Assembly: GCF_051846915.1 (NCBI RefSeq)
Contig: NZ_JBPYCR010000004.1
Location: 1 to 64,000, forward strand
Length of the DNA: 64,000 bases
Direction of reading: 5' to 3'
DNA from: JBPYCR01 sp051846915
GTDB taxonomy: Bacteria; Bacillota; Bacilli; Bacillales; Amphibacillaceae
Positions 25,780 to 34,279 of this stretch are shown here, piece by piece. The first letter of the stretch is position 1. Each line of letters starts with the position of its first letter. Below the pieces are notes generated by a model, which was not told the DNA's origin, searched no databases, and worked only from the letters and a program-made list of their open reading frames with translations. Made by a program: the position numbers and the translations under genes.

Positions 25780-26904
25780 TTGGATTCCATTAATAAACGA
25801 GTTATCGATACGTTTGCTTATTTGCATGACAATGCGGAAATTAGTTGGGAAGAAACGGAAACGACGAAGTATATTGCAAAATTATTAAAAGACAATAATT
25901 GTTATGTAGAAACATTTGTTGATTGCCCAGGAGTAATTGGGAAGTACGGAGATTTTAGTCGTGGCCTTCCGGTTGTAGCGATTCGCGCAGATATGGATGC
26001 ATTGTGGCAGGAGGTAAATGGCAAGTTCCAGGCGAATCATTCTTGTGGTCATGATGCCCATATGTCTATGGTGCTCGGTTTGCTATGGAAGTTGCAAGAA
26101 AATCCTTCCCTCAAGAAAGAAATAGCGATTAAGTTTATTTTTCAACCTGCCGAAGAAGAGGGTACTGGCGCACTAAAAATGGTAGAAAAAAAAGTGATTG
26201 ACGATGTCGATTATTTGTATGGCATCCACTTAAGACCTATTCAAGAAATGGAAATGGGAAGAGCGGCACCAGTAATTGTGCACGGGGCAACACAAAGTAT
26301 CGAAGCGGAAATTGTTGGCGAAGATGCGCACGGGGCAAGGCCGCACTTAAACCAGAATGCGATAGAGATTGCTGCACAAATTGTAACGATGATCGGTAAA
26401 ATACATCTTGATCCTCGGATACCGCATTCAATCAAAATGACAAATTTTCATGCAGGCGGTAAAAGCACAAATATTATTCCGGGAAGCTGCAGTTTTGCGT
26501 TGGATTTACGGGCGCAAAATAATGATTTAATGGATATATTGGAACGAAAAGTTGGTTATATATTTGAAGCGATTGAAAATTTATACGATGTCGAAATTAA
26601 CATAACGAATCATACAGGGGTAGCAGCAGCTAAAACAGATGATGATGCCATAAGCATAATGCGACAAGCAATCAAAACAACGCTCGGTGAAGATAAGGTG
26701 GATGCGCCTTTAATAACACCGGGTGGGGATGATTTTCATTTTTATACGATAAAAAAGCCATCTTTAAAAGCTACAATGATCGGGTTGGGCTGTGATTTGA
26801 AGCCAGGATTGCACCACCCTAAAATGGCTTTTAATCAAGAAGCGTTGATGGATGGGATTAATATATTGTATCATGCAGTTTTGCGGACGTATCGTATCGA
26901 TTAA
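25780..26904 (+). CDS. M20-family amidohydrolase, AmhX-like
   Basis: A 374-residue M20D metallopeptidase-family amidohydrolase. Motifs are VAIRADMDALWQEVNG near residue 67, NHSCGHDAHMSMV near residue 85, FQPAEEEGTGA near residue 126 and EDAHGARPHLNQ near residue 180, the last carrying the dimerisation-domain His. It resembles Bacillus AmhX, which hydrolyses N-acyl amino acids. TTG is the likely start, with only a weak AAAGG site upstream. It lies 77 bases after ctaB and ends in a hairpin, so it may be read on from ctaB. The substrate is unknown. Confidence 0.85.
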   Translation: MDSINKRVIDTFAYLHDNAEISWEETETTKYIAKLLKDNNCYVETFVDCPGVIGKYGDFSRGLPVVAIRADMDALWQEVNGKFQANHSCGHDAHMSMVLGLLWKLQENPSLKKEIAIKFIFQPAEEEGTGALKMVEKKVIDDVDYLYGIHLRPIQEMEMGRAAPVIVHGATQSIEAEIVGEDAHGARPHLNQNAIEIAAQIVTMIGKIHLDPRIPHSIKMTNFHAGGKSTNIIPGSCSFALDLRAQNNDLMDILERKVGYIFEAIENLYDVEINITNHTGVAAAKTDDDAISIMRQAIKTTLGEDKVDAPLITPGGDDFHFYTIKKPSLKATMIGLGCDLKPGLHHPKMAFNQEALMDGINILYHAVLRTYRID

Positions 26905-26918
26905 TTATGCTTAAAAAT

Positions 26919-26962
26919 AAACGGTGTATTTAAAGGCTACACCCCTTCTAAATACGCTGTTT
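26919..26962 (+). terminator. 14-bp hairpin after AmhX-like gene
   Basis: AAACGGTGTATTTA / TAAATACGCTGTTT pair along all 14 positions with two G-T pairs. No T run follows, so it is a weak or factor-aided terminator. Confidence 0.5.
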
Positions 26963-27084
26963 GTTGCGTAGCGTGGTATAGGGAAAGTACAAAATTTTTT
27001 TCATATGGGACGTTCATCGAAAGACAAATTTTGTATGATAGATATAAATAGAACTAAAATTATTTCCAGAAAGGAACTTACAGG

Positions 27085-27777
27085 ATGAAACTTATTTATC
27101 AAGGAAAAACAAAAGATGTTTATCGTCTCGATAATGAAAACGTCGTATTGAAATTTAAAGATGATGTGACAGGCGAAGATGGTGTGTTTGACCCTGGTGC
27201 AAATACGGTTGGACTAACGATTGAAGGCGTTGGTAAAACAGGTTTACGCATGACGGAATTCTTCTTTCAAAAATTAAAGGAAGCGGGCATACCGACTCAC
27301 TTCGTTGAAGCTGATTTGGATGAAGTGACGATGACAGTTAAAGATGCAGCGATGTTCGGCAATGGGCTTGAAGTTATTTGTCGTTATCGAGCTGTTGGCA
27401 GTTTTTATCGCCGATTTGGTGCATATTGCGAAGAAGGACAACCGCTTGATGGATTTGTCGAAGTTACGTTGAAAGATGATGAACGGCAAGATCCACCTAT
27501 TTCAGGAGATGGTTTGGCTCAACTAAATATTATGTCGAAGGACAGTTACCAAGCCATAAAGCAATTGACACGCACTATTTCCGATATTGTTAAATTAGAG
27601 CTGGCGAATAAAGGACTTGAATTATATGATATAAAATTAGAATTTGGGCGCGATCAAAGGACAGACGACATTATGCTGATTGATGAAATTTCCGGTGGGA
27701 ATATGCGTGTATATAAAAATGATAAATATGTAACACCGTTAGAATTGGAACAATTGTTGTTAGGAAAAATGAATTAA
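27085..27777 (+). CDS. divergent PurC-like (SAICAR synthase family) protein
   Basis: A 230-residue protein with the SAICAR-synthase fold signature: LIYQGKTKDVY at the N-terminus, EVICRYRAVGSFYRRFG near residue 97, LYDIKLEFGR near residue 190 and MLIDEISGGNMRVY near residue 205. Several positions differ from pathway PurC: GKAKRIY becomes GKTKDVY, the RN-V-AGS loop becomes RYRAVGS, and DEISPD becomes DEISGGN. It stands alone with its own terminator, away from any pur operon. It may be an extra SAICAR synthase or a paralogue with a different amino-acid or carboxylate substrate. The length is close to normal, so it is not a fragment. Confidence 0.75.
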   Translation: MKLIYQGKTKDVYRLDNENVVLKFKDDVTGEDGVFDPGANTVGLTIEGVGKTGLRMTEFFFQKLKEAGIPTHFVEADLDEVTMTVKDAAMFGNGLEVICRYRAVGSFYRRFGAYCEEGQPLDGFVEVTLKDDERQDPPISGDGLAQLNIMSKDSYQAIKQLTRTISDIVKLELANKGLELYDIKLEFGRDQRTDDIMLIDEISGGNMRVYKNDKYVTPLELEQLLLGKMN

Positions 27778-27785
27778 TATAAATT

Positions 27786-27832
27786 GGGTCTGAACCATGT
27801 GCTTCTAAATGTGCAGTTCGGACCCATTTTTA
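27786..27832 (+). terminator. rho-independent terminator
   Basis: A ten-base perfect stem GGGTCTGAAC / GTTCGGACCC is followed by ATTTTTA, directly after the PurC-like gene. Confidence 0.82.
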
Positions 27833-27964
27833 TGCGTTTGGCACAATGATTTAAACGATTGGCTTGAAAATTGTTTTTCTGACTGACATGCATACTATTG
27901 TTCTGTATAATTTGAATTAACAATATTCTAGTTTTTTAAATCGATATAAAGAGAGATGATTGAG

Positions 27965-28615
27965 ATGAATCGTGAAAGTATATTCGCTCTGATGAGCAGC
28001 TTTTATCAATTATTCCCAGGTGCAAAATCAATTGCTGTTGCTGATCCGAACAAATTTATTTACTACCAACCGAGCAGTCAGATCGATTTAAAAATCCGGC
28101 CGAACGAACCTGTTGAAGAAGAAAAGGTGACACACAAAGCGATTCAAACCCGAGAAAAAGTGGCCGAACAGATTAATCAGACGAATGAACATTCGCCATA
28201 CTATGGTATAGCGGTTCCTATCTTGGACAATAACGAATTACAAGGCGCAGTGGCGGCATTTTATCCAAGAGCACCACAATCATTACAAGTTCCCTTTTTA
28301 ACGGTGAAGGCAGATGACCGATGGCTACCTATTCAGTTAGAACAAGTTATTTATATGGAAGCGCAAAATAGAAAGACGTACATACTTTCAGCAACTGGTA
28401 AAGGAACGCATCGAAATAATTTAACAGAGCTCGAAATGATTTTGCCGCAAGAAATGTTTATCCGGTGCCATCGTTCTTATATCATTAATATGAACCAAAT
28501 AAAAGAGATCCATCCTGATTCTCATTCCACTTTTATTTTAGTAATGAAAAATGATTCACGTGTACCTGTTAGTCAAAGCTATGCAAAATACTTTAGAAAA
28601 CAATTTGGATTTTGA
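27965..28615 (+). CDS. LytTR-domain transcriptional regulator
   Basis: A 216-residue regulator. The N-terminal half (to about residue 110) looks like a PAS/GAF-like sensory domain (SIAVADPNKFIYYQPS, then YYGIAVPILDNNELQGAVAAFYP). The C-terminal half is a LytTR DNA-binding domain (IQLEQVIYMEAQNRKTYIL, then FIRCHRSYIINMNQIKEIHP). There is no receiver domain, so it probably senses a ligand directly. The start is the ATG at 27965, nine bases after AAAGAGAG; an ATG three codons upstream has no spacing. The acetyl-CoA hydrolase/transferase gene follows about 155 bases downstream and is the obvious candidate target (inference). Confidence 0.87.
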   Translation: MNRESIFALMSSFYQLFPGAKSIAVADPNKFIYYQPSSQIDLKIRPNEPVEEEKVTHKAIQTREKVAEQINQTNEHSPYYGIAVPILDNNELQGAVAAFYPRAPQSLQVPFLTVKADDRWLPIQLEQVIYMEAQNRKTYILSATGKGTHRNNLTELEMILPQEMFIRCHRSYIINMNQIKEIHPDSHSTFILVMKNDSRVPVSQSYAKYFRKQFGF

Positions 28616-28771
28616 GAATAAGTATTGTTGTTTAATCATTTCTAATGTATAATATTTAGTGTCTCAGTACAAATAAAAGCCCTTTCATACATAAGAGAGT
28701 GAATGATTCATAGTAGGTTGGTAAAATGACAATTATATAATCATGTATAATTTTAATAGAGGTGATTTAAA

Positions 28772-30295
28772 ATGGCGGCTGATTTGAGTAAGTTAATTAG
28801 AAACAAAGCATTTTCAGATAAGGTTGTATCAGTAGAAGAAGCTGCATCTTGGATTAAGGACGGAATGACGATTGGGATGAGTGGGTTCACATTATTTGGA
28901 GAGCCAAAAGAATTCCCAATGGCGCTTTCTGAGAGAGGCAAGAAAGAAAATTTTAAAGTGAACCTGTATACAGGTGCATCACTCGGCCCGACAGCAGACC
29001 AATCCATGGCGGAAGCGGATATTATTAACATGCGAATCCCTTATCAAGGTAACGCGGTTATGCGTAAAAAAATCAATAATGGTGAAATGTACTATATTGA
29101 TCAGCATTTATCACACACAGCAGAAGAAGTACGTAAGGGTACACTTGAGCCCATAGACTATGCAGTTATAGAAGCTGCTGCAATCACGGAAGATGGAATG
29201 ATTATCCCGACAGGTTCAGTAGGTAACTCTCCAATTTTCGTCCAGGAAGCCGAACATGTTATTATTGAGCTGAACACGGCAGCACCAAAAGAGTATGAAG
29301 GAATTCATGATATTTATATTCCGGCCGAAGCAGGTGAACGTGATCCTATTCCGTTGGATATAATCGATAAAAGAATTGGCGATATTGGAATCAAGGTAGA
29401 TCCAGCGAAAGTAAGAGGTATTGTTATATCCGAACAGCTAGACATACCATCTCCATTAACCGAGCCAAATGAAGTGACGCAAACAATTGCAGATAATTTG
29501 CTCGACTTTTTCCGTGATGAAATTAAAGAGGGACGTTTAACGAAAGAATTGGCACCACTTCAGTCTGGTGTTGGTTCGGTTGCTAACGCTGTGCTTAATG
29601 GAATGAGAGAATCGGAATTTCGTGATATTGAAGTTTACTCCGAAGTTTTGCAAGATGGCGTTTTCGATCTAATCGATGCCGGAGTTGTTAAATTTGCTGC
29701 AGGTACGGCATTTTCACTTTCCAAGAAAAGAGTCGATTCCCTTGCAGAGGATTTGGCTAAATATAAAGATAGAATTGTCTTTAGACCGCAAGAAATTTCA
29801 AACAATCCGGAAAACATTCGTCGTCTAGGTGTTATTTCATTCAATACACCAATTGAAGTCGACATCTACGGTAATATTAACTCGACCCATATTGGTGGTA
29901 CGAAGGTGATGAACGGGATCGGCGGTTCAGGAGATTTTGCGCGTAATGCGAGAATTACGATATTCGTAACACCGTCAATAGCCAAAAACGGAGATATCTC
30001 CGCAATTGTACCATTTGTTACTCATGTGGATCATACAGAACATGATGTTGATGTTATTGTAACAGAGCATGGTTATGCAGATCTTCGTGGGAAGGCACCT
30101 ACACAAAAAGCTGTTGAAATCATTGAGAACTGTGCTCATCCAATGTATAGAGAGCAGTTAAAAGGCTATTTTGAAGAAGCAAAGGAAAAGGTTGGCGGTC
30201 AAACTCCGCATATGCTTGACAAAGCGTTTTCTTGGCATACACGATTTGCTGAAACCGGCACAATGCTTGAGAAAGATGCTGCAAAAAAGGAATAA
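28772..30295 (+). CDS. acetyl-CoA hydrolase / succinate CoA-transferase family
   Basis: A 507-residue class I CoA-transferase of the Cat1/Ach1 type. The catalytic Glu lies in NTPIEVDIYGNINSTHIGG near residue 365. The N-terminal KDGMTIGMSGFTLFGEPKEFPMAL, the CoA-loop region GVGSVANAVL near residue 270 and VTEHGYADLRGKAP near residue 430 also match. It moves CoA between succinate, acetate or propionate, linking acetate handling to the TCA cycle. AGAGGTGA lies nine bases upstream, and an extended -10 (TGTATAAT) near 28744-28751 gives it its own promoter. The upstream LytTR gene may control it. Confidence 0.88.
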   Translation: MAADLSKLIRNKAFSDKVVSVEEAASWIKDGMTIGMSGFTLFGEPKEFPMALSERGKKENFKVNLYTGASLGPTADQSMAEADIINMRIPYQGNAVMRKKINNGEMYYIDQHLSHTAEEVRKGTLEPIDYAVIEAAAITEDGMIIPTGSVGNSPIFVQEAEHVIIELNTAAPKEYEGIHDIYIPAEAGERDPIPLDIIDKRIGDIGIKVDPAKVRGIVISEQLDIPSPLTEPNEVTQTIADNLLDFFRDEIKEGRLTKELAPLQSGVGSVANAVLNGMRESEFRDIEVYSEVLQDGVFDLIDAGVVKFAAGTAFSLSKKRVDSLAEDLAKYKDRIVFRPQEISNNPENIRRLGVISFNTPIEVDIYGNINSTHIGGTKVMNGIGGSGDFARNARITIFVTPSIAKNGDISAIVPFVTHVDHTEHDVDVIVTEHGYADLRGKAPTQKAVEIIENCAHPMYREQLKGYFEEAKEKVGGQTPHMLDKAFSWHTRFAETGTMLEKDAAKKE

Positions 30296-30302
30296 TAAAT
30301 TT

Positions 30303-30329
30303 GAAGCGAGAGCCTTTCCCCCTCGCTTT
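30303..30329 (+). terminator. weak terminator hairpin
   Basis: AAGCGAG / CTCGCTT stem after the CoA-transferase, followed by TATAATT rather than a clean T run. Confidence 0.45.
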
Positions 30330-30586
30330 ATAATTAGAAAATTTTCTAGTTCATCCGGTATGTTTTAAAAACGTATCGGCTGGACTATTTTTTTGAGGGG
30401 GAGTAGATATACAAAATAATGTATACGATGTCAGGTGCAATTAATAGTAGTGAGCTTTCTATATCCAATTATAAGGGGTATGGAAGGTTAGGCAAATAGT
30501 GGCATCGGTCAATTTTTCGTCTTGGAGAAAACTTTTTAATTATTTAAATAAACGTACCCCTGTTTAGCGTAGGTGTGACTGCTATA

Positions 30587-31951
30587 TTAGTTGAATATGT
30601 TTTGTAATGCGAACTGATGTGCACGGACGGTTCGTTCAATATCTTCTAAGGTATGAACGGTTGACAATGAATAGCGGTTCAGTGGTTTAATATAAATTCC
30701 TAGATTTAACAGTTGTTCATCGATCGACTGACGTAACATACTGTCAGAAAGCCATAAATCTCGATAGTTTCGAATAGGGTGCGCTGTGAAGACAATGTTG
30801 AAAATACTGCCAATGCCAATGGTCTTCATGTTTATATCGTACGTTTCATATAATTTTTCAAGTTTGTTCCGCAGTACCATCGTATGATGAAATAGACGTT
30901 GTAACGTATCACCTTCTTCCAATATACGAATGGTTTCCAGACCAGCCGCCAAAATGATTGGGTGCCCATTGTATGTGCCACTATGAAAGACGATTTCATC
31001 TTTCTGTTTGCTTTGGCCTCCAACGGAAAAAATATCTCCTTCATCACTTGCAGCAGTCAACATCATGATCTCTTTTTTTCCACCGACTGCTCCGATTGGA
31101 TAGCCGCCACCGAGTACTTTCCCCAATGCTGTTAAATCCGGCGTCACTTGATAAATGCTTTGTGCGCCACCAAGTGCAACGCGAAATCCTGTTTTTACTT
31201 CATCGAATATAAGCAAAATACCAAGCTCTTCGGTCAATTTTCGTAAACCATGAATAAATGTTTTTTCTGCTGGGATGAAACCGCCTTGGACAGGTTCTAA
31301 AATCACAGCGGCAAGTTCATTTGAATGTTTTCGTACGAGACGTTCTGTTGATTTCAGATCATTGAAAGGCAGAACGATTGTGTTTTCTTTTTCCTCCTGA
31401 GTAATACCTTTCGATTCGGCTACTGGAATAGGAGAATGATCATTTCCCGCTTCATGTTCATTTGGATTAACGCTCACAAGCACTTGGTTATAGCCTCCGT
31501 GATAATGGCCTTCAAATTTGGCGATTTTCGGTTTGTTTGTATATGCAATGGCAAGACGGTTGGCAAACATTGTTGCTTCAAGACCGGAGTTTGTATAACG
31601 TACTTGGTCTATCCCTGGATAAAGTTCAATCAGTTTTTTTGCCATCTGTATTTCCAGTTCATGTGGTGTGCCAAAAATTGCAGTACCAATTGATTCCATG
31701 TGCTTACTAACAGCCTCTTTCACTCTGGGATGTCCGTGTCCGGTCATTAAAGCTCCATAACAAAGAGAGTAATCAATATATTCCTGATTATCAACATCGG
31801 TTAGCTTACTTCCATTTCCGCTCTTCATGAAAATAGGATGGGGAGAAAAAAACTTAATATTGGCTGTTACCCCGCCCGGGATGACTTCTTTTGCTTCCTG
31901 AAACATCTTTTCCGACTTCTCTTTCGATTGTTGAGAAGTTGTTTCCAACAT
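30587..31951 (-). CDS. class III aminotransferase (GSA aminomutase-like)
   Basis: A 454-residue fold-type I PLP enzyme most like glutamate-1-semialdehyde aminomutase. The GSA-type opening AKEVIPGGVTANIKFFSPHP, the cofactor loop TNSGLEATMFANRLA near residue 120, the Asp of LLIFDEVKTGFR near residue 250, and the PLP Lys in ALGKVLGGGYPIGA near residue 278 are present. It lacks hem-operon neighbours and is probably not HemL; such paralogues often act as omega-amino-acid or beta-amino-acid transaminases or aminomutases. GAGGGG precedes the ATG. An RpiR-type regulator lies just upstream on the same strand and probably controls it. Confidence 0.83.
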   Translation of the reverse strand: MLETTSQQSKEKSEKMFQEAKEVIPGGVTANIKFFSPHPIFMKSGNGSKLTDVDNQEYIDYSLCYGALMTGHGHPRVKEAVSKHMESIGTAIFGTPHELEIQMAKKLIELYPGIDQVRYTNSGLEATMFANRLAIAYTNKPKIAKFEGHYHGGYNQVLVSVNPNEHEAGNDHSPIPVAESKGITQEEKENTIVLPFNDLKSTERLVRKHSNELAAVILEPVQGGFIPAEKTFIHGLRKLTEELGILLIFDEVKTGFRVALGGAQSIYQVTPDLTALGKVLGGGYPIGAVGGKKEIMMLTAASDEGDIFSVGGQSKQKDEIVFHSGTYNGHPIILAAGLETIRILEEGDTLQRLFHHTMVLRNKLEKLYETYDINMKTIGIGSIFNIVFTAHPIRNYRDLWLSDSMLRQSIDEQLLNLGIYIKPLNRYSLSTVHTLEDIERTVRAHQFALQNIFN

Positions 31952-32066
31952 GAAATACCCCTCGCATTATTGTATTTGATCTTTCACTATATAGTATATG
32001 CGAGGAAGGAACTTTATGCAATTAATATTTCATAATATAAAAATAGTGAAATAAATATTACAAATA

Positions 32067-32927
32067 TTAATTGTGATCGTAAAAAACATTATAATCATCC
32101 CATAATTGTTCGAGTGTTTTTAGTCGTTTGTTTATTTGAATATGATCTTGGTTGCCGATGTATGTTATCAAAGTGTTGATCAGACTCAGCGGTGCGACAA
32201 ATGAATCAAGGAAAGCCGGCATCTTGCTTGATGAAAATAACGCTACATCCGCGTAAGCAGTAATAGGTGATGAAAGATAATCGGTCAAAGCAATAATTCT
32301 CGCCCTTTTTGTATGGGCATAAGAAACAATGTCAAGTGTATTTTTTGTATAACGGGCAAAGCTGATTCCGATTACAACATCCTCTTCATTCACATTATGA
32401 ATTCGATCCAATGCGGTAGCGGTCGTATGGATAAGTTCACTTTTTCCAAAGATGATATCCAAATAATATTGAAGAAAAGTACCTAGCGCGATGGCACTTC
32501 GGTTAGCGACGATGTATATTTTTTTTGCCTGTGCAATATCGTCTGCTGCACGTTGGATGTCGGTAATGTTTAAGTTTTCCATCGTAGATCTTATGTTTTT
32601 TATATCGTCATTAAAAATATCGTAAACAGCTCTTTCGGTTTCACTATAAACAGTACGAGCCATTTTTAATCGTTCCACCGTGTTTAATTGTTTCTCTGCA
32701 GACTCAACTAGCTGCTGTTGTAACGCTTGGTAACCGGAATAACCGAGAAAGGTTGCAAATCGAACAATGGTCGCCTCACTTACATTGGTTAGCTTTGCAA
32801 GCTTATTTCCAGTTAAAAAGGGTACAGAATGTGGGTTTTCCACGATATAATCTGCAATTTTGTGCTGTGACTTACTCATTTGATTCCTTGAATTTGCTAT
32901 TTTTTTATAAATGTTTGCATGTTCCAT
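32067..32927 (-). CDS. MurR/RpiR-family transcriptional regulator
   Basis: A 286-residue regulator. The N-terminal RpiR helix-turn-helix (MSKSQHKIADYIVENP, then LAKLTNVSEATIVRFATFLGYSGYQ) is followed by a SIS sugar-isomerase-like domain (AKKIYIVANRSAIALGTFLQYY near residue 135, DVVIGISFARYTKNTLDIV near residue 185). The start MEHANIYKK is chosen because AAGAGGTGA lies at proper spacing; a longer frame starts 25 codons upstream without a ribosome site. RpiR proteins sense phosphorylated sugars or other small ligands. The single gene downstream is a GSA-aminomutase-like enzyme, an unusual partner for this family. Confidence 0.87.
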   Translation of the reverse strand: MEHANIYKKIANSRNQMSKSQHKIADYIVENPHSVPFLTGNKLAKLTNVSEATIVRFATFLGYSGYQALQQQLVESAEKQLNTVERLKMARTVYSETERAVYDIFNDDIKNIRSTMENLNITDIQRAADDIAQAKKIYIVANRSAIALGTFLQYYLDIIFGKSELIHTTATALDRIHNVNEEDVVIGISFARYTKNTLDIVSYAHTKRARIIALTDYLSSPITAYADVALFSSSKMPAFLDSFVAPLSLINTLITYIGNQDHIQINKRLKTLEQLWDDYNVFYDHN

Positions 32928-33145
32928 GGATTCACCTCTTAATTGTACTTCGGAAGTATTGGTGCTTTTCATCATTGTAGCAATGAATAAATAATTGTTC
33001 ATCCTGTACTATAGAGCGACTTGTTGCCTTTATACATAAATATACACTGTTTGTGTATAACAATTGTATACAGGATACAGGTGTATATGTTGATAATTCA
33101 ACGTTAATGCATTAAAAAATAATTAAATAATTTATAAATATACTA

Positions 33146-33173
33146 TTGATTTTATTTTTATACAGTATATAAT
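33146..33173 (+). promoter_or_regulatory. arg operon promoter
   Basis: TTGATT (33146-33151), 16-base spacer, TATAAT (33168-33173), 34 bases before argC. The very AT-rich stretch just upstream (about 33100-33145) could hold AhrC/ArgR boxes, but no clear copy could be fixed by eye. Confidence 0.65.
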
Positions 33174-33206
33174 AGGTTTTATTAGAAAAAAGGAGTGAAT
33201 GAAATT

Positions 33207-34244
33207 ATGAAAGTGGCAATTATAGGAGCGACCGGATATGGTGGTGCCGAATTAGTTCGAATATTGCACAATCATCCGAACGTTTCCATTCATTCCATTC
33301 ATGCTACTAGTTTGCTAGGGGAGCAAATTCAGGCAAGTTATCCTCATATGCAAAATGTAGTTGATTTACAGCTTGATTCCGTAGATGCGGAAAAATTGGC
33401 AAGTCAAGTGGATCTTGTTTTTACGGCGACTCCCTCCGGGGTGTCAGCAAAACTCGCTCCTGTGTTTTTGGAGCAAAACGTAAAAGTTATTGATCTTTCA
33501 GGAGACTTCCGAATTACCGATCGTCAAGCATATGAGGCGTGGTATGGGTTGGAAGCTGCTGATGAGAACTTGTTGAATCAGGCGATATATGGATTAACGG
33601 AGTGGCTTGATGGGGATGTTTCGGATGCAAAGTTGATTGCGAACCCTGGATGTTACCCCACAGCTGTATTGTTAGGCCTAGCACCTTTGGCGAAACAAAA
33701 AATGATTGATGAAAAAACAATCATTATCGATGCAAAAACAGGCGTGAGTGGCGCAGGTCGAGGAGTTTCGGGTGCAACCCACTTTGCTGAAACTAATGAA
33801 AATCTGAAAATATATAAAGTAAATGCACATCAGCATACAGCGGAAATTGAACAACTGCTTCACCGTTGGAATGAAAATATAGATGTAGTGACATTTTCTA
33901 CGCATCTCGTTCCAATGACGCGAGGAATTATGTCAACGATGTATGCAACAGCAACAAACGAAGTAACGACAGAGCAGCTCTTTAACCTGTATAAAGAAAG
34001 TTATCAAGATCATCCTTTTGTTCGTATACGAAAACAGGGGACATATCCAAGTACAAAAGAAGTGTATGGTTCCAATTTTTGCGATATTTCCTTAACGTAT
34101 GATCAACGAACAAACCGAATTATGGTCGTGTCTGTGATCGATAACCTAATTAAAGGAGCATCCGGGCAGGCTGTGCAAAACATGAATAAAATGATTCAAC
34201 TTGATGAAAAGACGGGACTGGATTTTATGCCGGTCTATCCTTAA
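33207..34244 (+). CDS. argC: N-acetyl-gamma-glutamyl-phosphate reductase
   Basis: A 345-residue ArgC. The N-terminal NADP fold IIGATGYGGAELVRIL is followed by the catalytic-Cys motif NPGCYPTAVLLGLAPL near residue 150 and HTAEIEQ near residue 212. It reduces N-acetylglutamyl phosphate to the semialdehyde, step 3 of arginine synthesis. The ATG at 33207 follows AAAGGAG. It is the first gene of argCJBDF. The full family length and motifs are present. Confidence 0.96.
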   Translation: MKVAIIGATGYGGAELVRILHNHPNVSIHSIHATSLLGEQIQASYPHMQNVVDLQLDSVDAEKLASQVDLVFTATPSGVSAKLAPVFLEQNVKVIDLSGDFRITDRQAYEAWYGLEAADENLLNQAIYGLTEWLDGDVSDAKLIANPGCYPTAVLLGLAPLAKQKMIDEKTIIIDAKTGVSGAGRGVSGATHFAETNENLKIYKVNAHQHTAEIEQLLHRWNENIDVVTFSTHLVPMTRGIMSTMYATATNEVTTEQLFNLYKESYQDHPFVRIRKQGTYPSTKEVYGSNFCDISLTYDQRTNRIMVVSVIDNLIKGASGQAVQNMNKMIQLDEKTGLDFMPVYP

Positions 34245-34279
34245 TAAAAAATTAAAACGGGAAAGAAAGGAGATTGAAA

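Noticed and set aside
27000..27084. PurR box before the PurC-like gene
   Set aside because: Only one loose CGTTC-type match; a real PurBox pair is not visible.
33100..33145. ArgR/AhrC boxes upstream of argC
   Set aside because: The region is so AT-rich that weak matches arise by chance; no convincing paired box could be fixed by eye.
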